From: Anaerolineae bacterium
Lineage (GTDB): Bacteria > Chloroflexota > Anaerolineae > 4572-78
Direction: 5' to 3'
Assembly (NCBI GenBank): GCA_027022125.1
Contig: JALVZI010000024.1
Span: 1-5,297 of the forward strand
Length of the DNA: 5,297 nucleotides
Positions 1 to 4,643 of the stretch are shown here, piece by piece; position 1 is the first letter of the stretch, and each line of letters begins with the position of its first letter. Below the pieces are notes generated by a model. It had not been told where the DNA came from and made no database searches. It saw only the letters and a list, made by a program, of their open reading frames with translations. Made by a program: the position numbers and the translations under genes.

Positions 1-125
1 CGCGCCGCGTTGACAATCGCCAAATCGCCGCCGATGCCGGTGTTCGGGTGCGGCATCATGTCCAGCAGTTGAACATACCCTTTATCCAGCACCGGAATTT
101 GCTTGCCGATTAAATCGGTGGTCAT
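1..125 (-). CDS. thyX: Flavin-dependent thymidylate synthase ThyX, N-terminal part (cut by window edge)
   Basis: The minus-strand frame starting with ATG at 125 is open to the left edge and gives 41 residues, MTTDLIGKQIPVLDKGY onward, ending ...LAIVNAAR at the edge. The pattern VLDKGYVQLLDMM, followed about ten residues later by IVNAAR, matches the start of ThyX proteins, where a short strand (LD.GFV.LVD) precedes the conserved AARVS segment; the window ends just after AAR. ThyX makes dTMP from dUMP with FAD, NADPH and methylene-tetrahydrofolate, in place of ThyA, in the cytoplasm. The start is supported by an AGGAAAGG Shine-Dalgarno site nine bases upstream. The gap to the citrate synthase gene upstream on the same strand is 230 bases of repeats, so co-transcription is doubtful. 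The catalytic RHR motif lies outside the window, so the family call rests on the N-terminus only. Confidence 0.8.
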   Translation of the reverse strand, partial: MTTDLIGKQIPVLDKGYVQLLDMMPHPNTGIGGDLAIVNAA

Positions 126-240
126 AAATTTGCCTTTCCTAGGGTTGATTGGTTATTGGTTAATTGGAGATTGGGGCATGGTTCATTATCCCCAATCCCC
201 AAATCACCTTGATAAATTTCACGCTTTTGCCAACAATTTT

Positions 241-273
241 CGTGATGCGTGATGCGTGATGCGTGATGCGTGA
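241..273. repeat. Tandem array of 7-base unit CGTGATG, 4.7 copies
   Basis: Four exact copies of CGTGATG follow one another from 241 to 268, then a partial CGTGA. It is the first of three unrelated short arrays between thyX and the citrate synthase gene. A CGTGATGCGTGA copy recurs at 5204-5215. Confidence 0.9.
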
Positions 274-276
274 AAC

Positions 277-300
277 TTGCGACCTTGCAACCTTGCTACC
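277..300. repeat. Tandem array of 8-base unit TTGCnACC, 3 copies
   Basis: Units TTGCGACC, TTGCAACC and TTGCTACC lie back to back and differ only at the fifth base. The array starts four bases after the CGTGATG array ends. Confidence 0.85.
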
Positions 301-317
301 TTGAATTTTGAACCAAA

Positions 318-345
318 AACTGATAACTGACAACTGATAACTGAC
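318..345. repeat. Tandem array of 7-base unit AACTGA(T/C), 4 copies
   Basis: AACTGAT and AACTGAC alternate twice, a 14-base period made of two 7-base units. The array ends eleven bases short of the stop codon of the citrate synthase gene (356-358 on the plus strand). With a degenerate ATTGG-rich tract at 146-176 and an inverted repeat GATTGGGG/CCCCAATC (169-176 and 190-197), arrays occupy most of the 126-355 gap. I see no convincing promoter or U-tract terminator there. Confidence 0.85.
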
Positions 346-355
346 CACCATTCGC

Positions 356-1645
356 CTATTCAGTCCGCTGGTCAATGGGCACATAATCGCGATACCCTTC
401 GCCGAGATAGAGTTGTCGCGGGCGTGAAATGCGCTGTTCCGGGTCTTTTATCATCTCTTTCCACTGTGCGAGCCATCCGCTGGCGCGCGGAATGGCGAAC
501 AGCACCGGGAACATATCGACCGGGAAGCCCATTGCCTGATAGATGATGCCGCTGTAAAAATCGACGTTGGGGTACAGTTTGCGTTTTACGAAATATTCAT
601 CGTTCAGCGCGATGTGTTCCAGTTCCAGTGCGATGTCAATCAGCGGATTGCTGCCGGTCACTTCGAACACATCTTTTGCCACTTTTTTGATGATTTTCGC
701 GCGCGGGTCGTAATTTTTGTACACCCGATGCCCAAAGCCCATCAGCCGCATTTCGCCTTTTTTCACCCGCTCGATATACGCCGGAATGTTTTTCACATCG
801 CCGATTTCGTTGAGCATGCGCAGAACGGCTTCGTTTGCGCCGCCGTGCAGCGGACCGTACAACGCGGCGGCAGCGGCAGCCATCGCGCTAAATGGGTCAA
901 CACGGCTGGAACCAACCGAGCGCATAGTGGAAGTGGAGCAGTTTTGCTCGTGGTCGGCGTGCAGAATGAACAGAATATCGAGCGCACGTGCCAGCACGGG
1001 ATTCACTTCATAATCCTGTTCGTTCATATGGTCGAGCATATACAGGAAGTTGCCGGTATATCCGCGGGTGCTGTCGGGGTAGTTGAACGGGCGACCGATG
1101 CGCATTCGGTATGCAAACGCGGCGATGGTGGGCAGTTTGCCCAAAATGCGATAAATTTGTTTCTGCCGCACTGCCGGGTCGCCCACGTTGCGGGCTTCGG
1201 GGTGGAAGGTTCCCGCCGCCGCCAGCGTGCTGATGAGCATGCCCATCGGATGGGCATCGTAGCGGAAGGTGCGCATCATCCGCGCCAAACTTTCGTGAAT
1301 GTAGGTGTGATGCATGATGCGTTCTTCCCAGTGTGCCAGTTCATCGGCGGTGGGTAGTTTGTCGTAAATCAGCAGATATGCCACTTCCAGATAACTGCTT
1401 TTTTCTGCCAATTGTTCGATGGGATAGCCGCGATAGCGCAAAATGCCTTTGCCACCGTCAATAAAAGTGATGGTACTTTTGCACGATGCAGTGTTGAGGT
1501 AAGCGGGGTCGTAACTTAACATGCCGAAATCATCATCGTTGACCTTGATTTGCCGCAGGTCAATTGCCCGGATACTGTCGTGTTCGATGGGGATTTCATA
1601 CGTTTTTCCGGTACGGTTATCGGTGATGGTTAAGGTATTTTTCAT
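356..1645 (-). CDS. gltA: Citrate synthase, GltA type (429 aa)
   Basis: Condenses acetyl-CoA and oxaloacetate to citrate, the entry step of the TCA cycle, in the cytoplasm. The length matches E. coli GltA (427 aa), and the N-terminal beta-rich domain of the hexameric type II enzymes is present (about residues 1-50, followed by TASCKSTITFIDG). Catalytic positions are intact: His267 in GPLHGGAN, His306 in GFGHRVYKNYDPRA and Asp362 in YPNVDFYSG. His232 (HADHEQN) and Arg387 and Arg408 are substrate-side residues. From recalled E. coli numbering, NADH-site Arg163 and Lys167 correspond to Arg166 and Lys170, while Arg109 is His112 and Tyr145 is Phe147. ATG at 1645 is preceded by AAAAGGAGT, a good ribosome site; stop is TAG. 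A 9-bp hairpin lies in the leader. A second citrate synthase gene lies 229 bases upstream beyond a terminator, so this gene probably has its own promoter. Confidence 0.97.
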   Translation of the reverse strand: MKNTLTITDNRTGKTYEIPIEHDSIRAIDLRQIKVNDDDFGMLSYDPAYLNTASCKSTITFIDGGKGILRYRGYPIEQLAEKSSYLEVAYLLIYDKLPTADELAHWEERIMHHTYIHESLARMMRTFRYDAHPMGMLISTLAAAGTFHPEARNVGDPAVRQKQIYRILGKLPTIAAFAYRMRIGRPFNYPDSTRGYTGNFLYMLDHMNEQDYEVNPVLARALDILFILHADHEQNCSTSTMRSVGSSRVDPFSAMAAAAAALYGPLHGGANEAVLRMLNEIGDVKNIPAYIERVKKGEMRLMGFGHRVYKNYDPRAKIIKKVAKDVFEVTGSNPLIDIALELEHIALNDEYFVKRKLYPNVDFYSGIIYQAMGFPVDMFPVLFAIPRASGWLAQWKEMIKDPEQRISRPRQLYLGEGYRDYVPIDQRTE

Positions 1646-1673
1646 TACACACTCCTTTTGTATTTTATGCTTC

Positions 1674-1695
1674 GCCGTCGGTCAAAACCGACGGC
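1674..1695 (-). promoter_or_regulatory. Perfect hairpin in the 5' leader of the gltA-type gene
   Basis: GCCGTCGGT (1674-1682) pairs exactly with ACCGACGGC (1687-1695) around a 4-base loop, ending 28 bases before the start codon and just upstream of the AAAAGGAGT ribosome site. No U-tract follows on either strand, so it is not a normal intrinsic terminator. It may be a leader structure affecting mRNA stability or translation; this role is inference. Upstream in the same gap are a G-rich tract (1709-1725, C-rich in the mRNA) and a palindrome AGTAT-AG-ATACT (1774-1785) that overlaps a weak minus-strand -10-like TATACT. I could not assign a firm promoter. Confidence 0.5.
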
Positions 1696-1801
1696 ATTGG
1701 TGACAGTTGGGGGTGGGGGTGCGGGTTATGTGCCGAAAAGTCTTTTTCCCGCACGGTATTGATTTTTCCAAACAGTATAGATACTTTACCAAAATCGGTT
1801 T

Positions 1802-1841
1802 AAAATGCAAGCGCCCCCACCGAAATTTTCGGCGGGGACGC
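1802..1841 (-). terminator. Intrinsic terminator of the CitZ-like citrate synthase gene
   Basis: On the minus strand, 33 bases after the stop codon, a GC-rich stem of about 15 pairs (1811-1841, core CCCCGCCGAAA against TTTCGGTGGGG with two G-T pairs) is followed by TTGCATTTT, an imperfect U-run. The strength of the stem argues that transcription of the upstream citrate synthase stops before the gltA-type gene. Confidence 0.75.
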
Positions 1842-1874
1842 GGTTGCAAATTTAGTTGTTATTCAATTGCCGAA

Positions 1875-3041
1875 TTATCGTTCGTCGATGGGAACGTATT
1901 CTTGCGTTGCCGGACCGACGTACACGAATCGCGGGCGGTAGATGCGGTTGTTGGCGCGTTGTTCCAGCGCGTGTGCTGTCCAGCCGGCGGCGCGACTGAC
2001 GGCGAAAATCGGGGTGAAAAGTTCGTCGTCGATGCCCATAGAACTCATCACCACACCGGAGAAGAAGTCAACATTGGGCCAAATGCCTTTTTGACCGAGT
2101 TTTTCAATCATAAATTTCTCGATTTTCTCAGCCATTACCAGCCAATCTTCTGTACCGGCACGTTTGGTAACTTCTTTGGCGTAACCGTGCAAAATGACGG
2201 CGCGCGGGTCCATCGCTTTGTACACGCGGTGACCGAAGCCCATAATTTTCTTCTTTTTGGCAACAGCATCTGCCAGCCATGATTCCACATTATCCGCCGA
2301 GCCGATTTCGTTGAGCATTTTCATCACACGTTGGTTGGCGCCGCCGTGCAACGGTCCCTTCAACGCGCTGATGCCGCCCACAACGGCAGAGTACATATCT
2401 GCCAGTGTGGAAGTGACCACCAGTGTGGCGAAAGTTGAAGCGTTGCAGCCGTGGTCGGCATGCAAAACCAGAATGACATCCATCACTTTGGTGTCGAATT
2501 CGTCCGGTTCTTCGCCGCGCATCATATACAGGAAGTTGGCGGCGTGGCTCAGGTCGGCACGCGGTTGCACGATGGGTTTGCCTTGGCGCACACGGTTGAT
2601 GGCGGCAACAATGGTTGCCATCCGCGAGGTGATTTTGATGGCTTCGCGCTCGAATGCGGCGTCTGTTTCTTCTTCGGCGGCTTCATCGAACAGCGCGGTC
2701 ATCGAAACAGCAGTGCGCAACACAGCCATCGGCTTCGCCAAATAACCGGCAGCCACAGTTTCAATCAACTCATACACTTCATTGGGCAAATTGCGGTACT
2801 GGGTCATTCGGTGTTTCAAAATGGCGAGTTCGTCAGCGGTGGGCAGGCGGTCATACAGCAGCAGGAAGAAAGTTTCTTCAAATGAAGAATGTTCCGCGAG
2901 GTCTTGAATGGTAATGCCTTCATAGTACAATTTACCTTCCAGACCGTTCACATAACTTTTGCGACTTTCGTTGGCGATGACGCCTTCCATCCCTTTGGGA
3001 AATTCTACTTCGCCGGGTTTGGCAACTAACTTAACAGCCAT
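1875..3041 (-). CDS. Citrate synthase, shorter CitZ-like type (388 aa)
   Basis: Second complete citrate synthase, cytoplasmic, condensing acetyl-CoA with oxaloacetate. Length and layout fit the dimeric type I bacterial/archaeal group: no long N-terminal beta domain, entering directly at GLEGKLYYEGITIQDLAE (33-50). Catalytic residues are intact: His232 (GPLHGGAN), His271 (GFGHRVYKAMDPRA) and Asp325 (PNVDFFSG); His197 in HADHGCN, Arg350 (AVSRAAGW) and Arg369 (RIYRPR) complete the site. The motifs follow Bacillus CitZ more than 2-methylcitrate synthase PrpC, which as I recall has GPKHGG, GFGHPVY and NLDWFS at the same places; no prp genes are adjacent. A 2-methylcitrate activity cannot be excluded from sequence alone. 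ATG at 3041 follows a near-perfect GAGGAGGT site six bases upstream; stop is TAA. It has its own promoter (3112-3140) and terminator (1802-1841), so it is probably monocistronic. Confidence 0.95.
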   Translation of the reverse strand: MAVKLVAKPGEVEFPKGMEGVIANESRKSYVNGLEGKLYYEGITIQDLAEHSSFEETFFLLLYDRLPTADELAILKHRMTQYRNLPNEVYELIETVAAGYLAKPMAVLRTAVSMTALFDEAAEEETDAAFEREAIKITSRMATIVAAINRVRQGKPIVQPRADLSHAANFLYMMRGEEPDEFDTKVMDVILVLHADHGCNASTFATLVVTSTLADMYSAVVGGISALKGPLHGGANQRVMKMLNEIGSADNVESWLADAVAKKKKIMGFGHRVYKAMDPRAVILHGYAKEVTKRAGTEDWLVMAEKIEKFMIEKLGQKGIWPNVDFFSGVVMSSMGIDDELFTPIFAVSRAAGWTAHALEQRANNRIYRPRFVYVGPATQEYVPIDER

Positions 3042-3111
3042 TGTTTTACCTCCTCGTAAAACTAAGTTAAGATTTCAGAAGTTCCACAAAACTCAAACTA
3101 GACTTTGTCTC

Positions 3112-3140
3112 ATTATGCGCCTTTTTTCACGACTTTGCAA
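3112..3140 (-). promoter_or_regulatory. Sigma70-type promoter of the CitZ-like citrate synthase gene
   Basis: On the minus strand TTGCAA (3135-3140) is separated by exactly 17 bases from CATAAT (3112-3117), a 5/6 match to the -10 consensus. Transcription would begin near 3105, giving a leader of about 64 bases before the strong GAGGAGGT ribosome site. A small palindrome AGAC-TTT-GTCT (3100-3110) sits on the predicted start point. Confidence 0.6.
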
Positions 3141-3147
3141 ATATTGG

Positions 3148-3160
3148 CTCAAACTTTGAG
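3148..3160. promoter_or_regulatory. Palindrome CTCAAA-C-TTTGAG upstream of the citrate synthase promoter
   Basis: A perfect 6-1-6 inverted repeat centred near -49 relative to the predicted start point, just upstream of the -35 box. The position suits an activator site, but the motif matches no regulator I can name. Confidence 0.3.
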
Positions 3161-3252
3161 AAAATTATTTCAAACGGTCAGGGAGCAAGAAGCAGGAAGT
3201 AAGGAGTATGGGGCAAGGTAACTACCCAGCGCGCACTGCTCACTCGAATAAT

Positions 3253-3312
3253 CGTAGGGGCGGTTCCCTTGTGGCTGCTCTGTTTCGGGCGACCATAAAG
3301 GTCGCCCCTACG
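3253..3312. repeat. GTAGGGGCG-type inverted repeat
   Basis: CGTAGGGGCG (3253-3262) is inverted as CGCCCCTACG (3303-3312). Inside, GGGCGACC (3287-3294) and GGTCGCCC (3300-3307) form a perfect 8-bp hairpin with loop ATAAA. A partial copy, GTAGGGGCGACC, recurs at 5142-5153, so this is a dispersed family. Confidence 0.8.
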
Positions 3313-3328
3313 GAAAGGGTGCGGAGAA

Positions 3329-3409
3329 TGTCATTACGAGCCGCAGGCGAAGCAATTTCCGCTTCTGCCGGTTGGAGATTGCTTCGGCGCTACGCGTCTC
3401 GCAATGACA
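3329..3409. repeat. 81-base palindromic repeat with TGTCATT/AATGACA ends
   Basis: TGTCATTACGAG at the left is mirrored by CTCGCAATGACA at the right, and GCGAAGCAATTTCC (3347-3360) is mirrored by GGAGATTGCTTCG (3374-3386), leaving a short central loop. It resembles widespread GTCATTGCGAG...CGAAGCAATCTC intergenic repeats of environmental bacteria. It is probably a non-autonomous element with no coding role. Confidence 0.75.
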
Positions 3410-3511
3410 GGCTGGGTAGTTATGGGGCAAGAAGCATTGCCGATTAACCAAATCATCCACGTTTCACGAAAGTTGTCGGCAAATTGGCGCCCCACAAACA
3501 ACAGCCAAATT

Positions 3512-3543
3512 TTGCCAAATCGAGGCTTTTTGTGTAATATACT
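3512..3543 (+). promoter_or_regulatory. Promoter of the tRNA-Met gene
   Basis: TTGCCA (3512-3517), a 17-base spacer and TAATAT (3535-3540) lie just upstream of the tRNA. The overlapping TATACT (3538-3543) is a better -10 but with a 20-base spacer. The start point would fall near 3547-3550, only a few bases before the mature 5' end. Confidence 0.5.
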
Positions 3544-3552
3544 GCCCGCTAC

Positions 3553-3627
3553 GGCGACGTAGCTCAGTGGTAGAGCAAGGGACTCATAAACCCTGGGTCG
3601 GTGGTTCAAATCCACCCGTCGCCACCA
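3553..3627 (+). tRNA. tRNA-Met(CAT), elongator type
   Basis: A complete cloverleaf of 75 bases with encoded CCA. The acceptor GGCGACG pairs perfectly with CGTCGCC; D stem GCTC/GAGC; T stem GGTGG/CCACC with loop TTCAAAT; a 5-base variable loop; anticodon CAT at 3585-3587 in loop CTCATAA. A normal G1-C72 pair, and no GGG/CCC at 29-31/39-41, argue against an initiator. The anticodon stem AGGGA/ACCCT has an A31-A39 mismatch. A CAT tRNA could also be the lysidine-modified tRNA-Ile; elongator Met is preferred because the outline resembles E. coli tRNA-Met (GGCTACGTAGCTC start, CTCATAA loop). Its 3' part is duplicated at 5025-5071. Confidence 0.93.
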
Positions 3628-3633
3628 AAAAAA
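3587..3633. repeat. Left copy of 47-base direct repeat (tRNA-borne attachment site)
   Basis: These 47 bases, from the last anticodon base through the CCA and into the following A-run, are identical to 5025-5071. Identity that begins in the anticodon loop and runs to the tRNA 3' end is the usual shape of a tyrosine-integrase attachment site in a tRNA gene. This copy is part of the functional tRNA. Confidence 0.85.
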
Positions 3634-3634
3634 A

Positions 3635-3657
3635 CCCGCAAATAGCGCGGGTTTTTT
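3635..3657 (+). terminator. Intrinsic terminator after tRNA-Met
   Basis: CCCGC (3635-3639) pairs with GCGGG (3647-3651) around a 7-base loop, followed by TTTTTT. The A-run before it also pairs with the T-run, so it could work in both directions. It begins eight bases after CCA and would have arrived with the islet, since the site of recombination lies upstream. Confidence 0.85.
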
Positions 3658-3770
3658 GTTTTTTCTATGCACTTTTAAGACATTCATTTTCCGGAAGAAC
3701 TGACGCAGGTACTCCCTAACCATGTCTCGGCTTGATTCTTATGGTGCAATTTTAGATAGAACATATTATC

Positions 3771-3799
3771 TTGACACCAGCAAAGAAGAGGAGTATCAT
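3771..3799 (+). promoter_or_regulatory. Strong sigma70-type promoter of the antitoxin-partner operon
   Basis: A consensus TTGACA (3771-3776), a 17-base spacer and TATCAT (3794-3799, 5/6) precede the AGAGGAAAG ribosome site. The start point would be near 3806, which places it inside the longest possible reading frame (ATG at 3722) and argues for the shorter start at 3815 or 3821. Confidence 0.65.
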
Positions 3800-3814
3800 T
3801 TTTACAGAGGAAAG

Positions 3815-4324
3815 ATGGAGATGAAGCGAAGAATTAATACTCAAAAAGCCGTTGAGGCGTTACTTTACGTTATTCCTAAAATACGCAAACAGGATATGTA
3901 TACTGCCCTCAAAGTGCTCTACTTTGCAGATAGATTTCATCTTGAACGTTATGGAAGCCAAATTTACGGCGAAAGTTTTGTGGCAATGAAGAATGGGCCG
4001 GTACCCAGTTTTGCTTATGACCTGGTTAAGTCCGCACGAGGCGATGGTTACCCTTTGCCTTATATCCAAGATACACTCGCTGTTGAAAACAAATATACTT
4101 TACACGCTTTAAGAGAACCAAATTTTGAGTTACTCAGTCAATCAAATATTGAATGCCTTGATGAAGCGATCGAAAAATTTGGGCAATTACCATTCAATGA
4201 TCTTATGAATGCTAGCCACGATGAAGCATTTAAATCTGCAGACCGCAATGACTATATTTCGTTGGAAAATTTGGTGAAAAGTTTGCCGGATGGTGAAATC
4301 TTATTGGACTATCTTCAATCCTGA
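3815..4324 (+). CDS. Panacea-domain (SocA-like, DUF4065) antitoxin
   Basis: Panacea-domain proteins neutralise varied toxins encoded next to them; Caulobacter SocA, which works with ClpXP on toxin SocB, is the best known relative. With start at 3815 the product has 169 residues. The domain covers most of it: KAVEALLYVI (11-20), the hallmark ALKVLYFADRFHLERYG (31-47), then GESFVAMKNGPVPSFAYDL (52-70), and SHDEAFK (134-140) in the C-terminal helical part. The frame is open back to ATG 3722 (200 aa), but that 31-residue extension contains the predicted promoter and lies outside the domain. ATG 3815 has AGAGGA three bases upstream; ATG 3821 is equally plausible. The stop codon is nine bases before the partner start, a two-gene operon. 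No frameshift or missing core residue is visible, so the protein is probably functional. Binding to its own promoter is unproven. Confidence 0.85.
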   Translation: MEMKRRINTQKAVEALLYVIPKIRKQDMYTALKVLYFADRFHLERYGSQIYGESFVAMKNGPVPSFAYDLVKSARGDGYPLPYIQDTLAVENKYTLHALREPNFELLSQSNIECLDEAIEKFGQLPFNDLMNASHDEAFKSADRNDYISLENLVKSLPDGEILLDYLQS

Positions 4325-4529
4325 AAAATATCAATGTTCCAATCCTTCCCCGATGACTTCAAAAAACAGTATGCAGACAAGAGTATAATACCCGGGCAAG
4401 TAATACGCATAAATTTCTCATTCCCTGATAAAACAAAACCGAAATTCCTGATAATTGCTACTGCTGATGACCCCCCGCTGTTGTTTGTTATTGAACTTAT
4501 TGAAACTTTTTGTGTGTTTGAAATTCAGC

Positions 4530-4558
4530 CACGAATTTTCACAAATTTCACGGATTTT
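4530..4558. repeat. Three-unit tandem CAC(G/A)(A/G)ATTT(T) inside the MITE
   Basis: CACGAATTTT, CACAAATTT and CACGGATTTT follow each other, a degenerate 9-10-base period just before the large palindrome. Confidence 0.7.
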
Positions 4559-4560
4559 AA

Positions 4561-4643
4561 ATGTCATTCCGGAATTTCCCGCAGGGAAATATCCGGAATC
4601 CATAGCGAAACATCGTGGATTCCCGCTTTCGCGGGAATGACAT
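4561..4643. repeat. 83-base composite palindrome inside the MITE
   Basis: ATGTCATTCC (4561-4570) pairs perfectly with GGAATGACAT (4634-4643). Within it, 4566-4580 pairs with 4584-4599 (15 pairs, one bulged A, loop GCA), and ATTCCCGC (4619-4626) pairs with GCGGGAAT (4631-4638) around TTTC. These are alternatives or a branched fold. The right hairpin has the ATTCCC-N8-GGGAAT layout of the Neisseria dRS3 repeat and of similar repeats in many phyla; this similarity is from memory and does not show common descent. Confidence 0.75.

Larger units (their letters stand above)
3207..3431. repeat. Composite repeat element with direct and inverted repeat ends
   Basis: TATGGGGCAAG occurs at 3207-3217 and again at 3421-3431 in direct orientation. 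Immediately inside, TAACTACCCAGC (3219-3230) is the exact reverse complement of 3411-3422. An insertion of about 203 bases (3218-3420) with roughly 10-base inverted ends and an 11-base target duplication would explain this. Two palindromes of common intergenic types (3253-3312 and 3329-3409) fill the interior. GCAAGAAGCA also recurs (3185-3194, 3427-3436), so the exact boundary is uncertain. No transposase is encoded. Confidence 0.55.
3042..3552. other. Gene-free stretch (511 bases) between citrate synthase and tRNA-Met
   Basis: No plausible protein gene on either strand. From left to right: the leader and promoter of the CitZ-like gene (3042-3140), a palindrome (3148-3160), a GA-rich tract around 3180-3206, a composite repeat element (about 3207-3431) with two nested palindromes, about 80 bases of unassigned sequence, then the tRNA promoter. 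The frames here are broken, or are antisense to the tRNA and repeats. Confidence 0.75.

Noticed and set aside
169..197. Terminator for the gltA-type gene
   Set aside because: GATTGGGG/CCCCAATC can pair, but the loop is 13 bases and no U-tract follows on the minus strand.
241..345. CRISPR-like array
   Set aside because: Units are 7-8 bases with no spacers; no cas genes.
160..384. 74-aa minus-strand open frame
   Set aside because: Its residues come from the short tandem arrays and the tail of the citrate synthase gene; no family pattern or ribosome site.
614..1357. 247-aa plus-strand open frame
   Set aside because: Antisense shadow of the gltA-type gene, whose active-site motifs are complete on the other strand; the same holds for the long plus-strand frames at 1707-2282, 2257-2745 and 2451-2885.
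3628..3721. Integrase relic between the tRNA and the antitoxin gene
   Set aside because: Fewer than 100 bases, with no frame showing tyrosine recombinase motifs.
3334..3723. Minus-strand 129-aa open frame containing RVDLNHRPRVYESLALPLSY
   Set aside because: It is the antisense of the tRNA-Met gene plus flanking repeats, a well-known false protein pattern.
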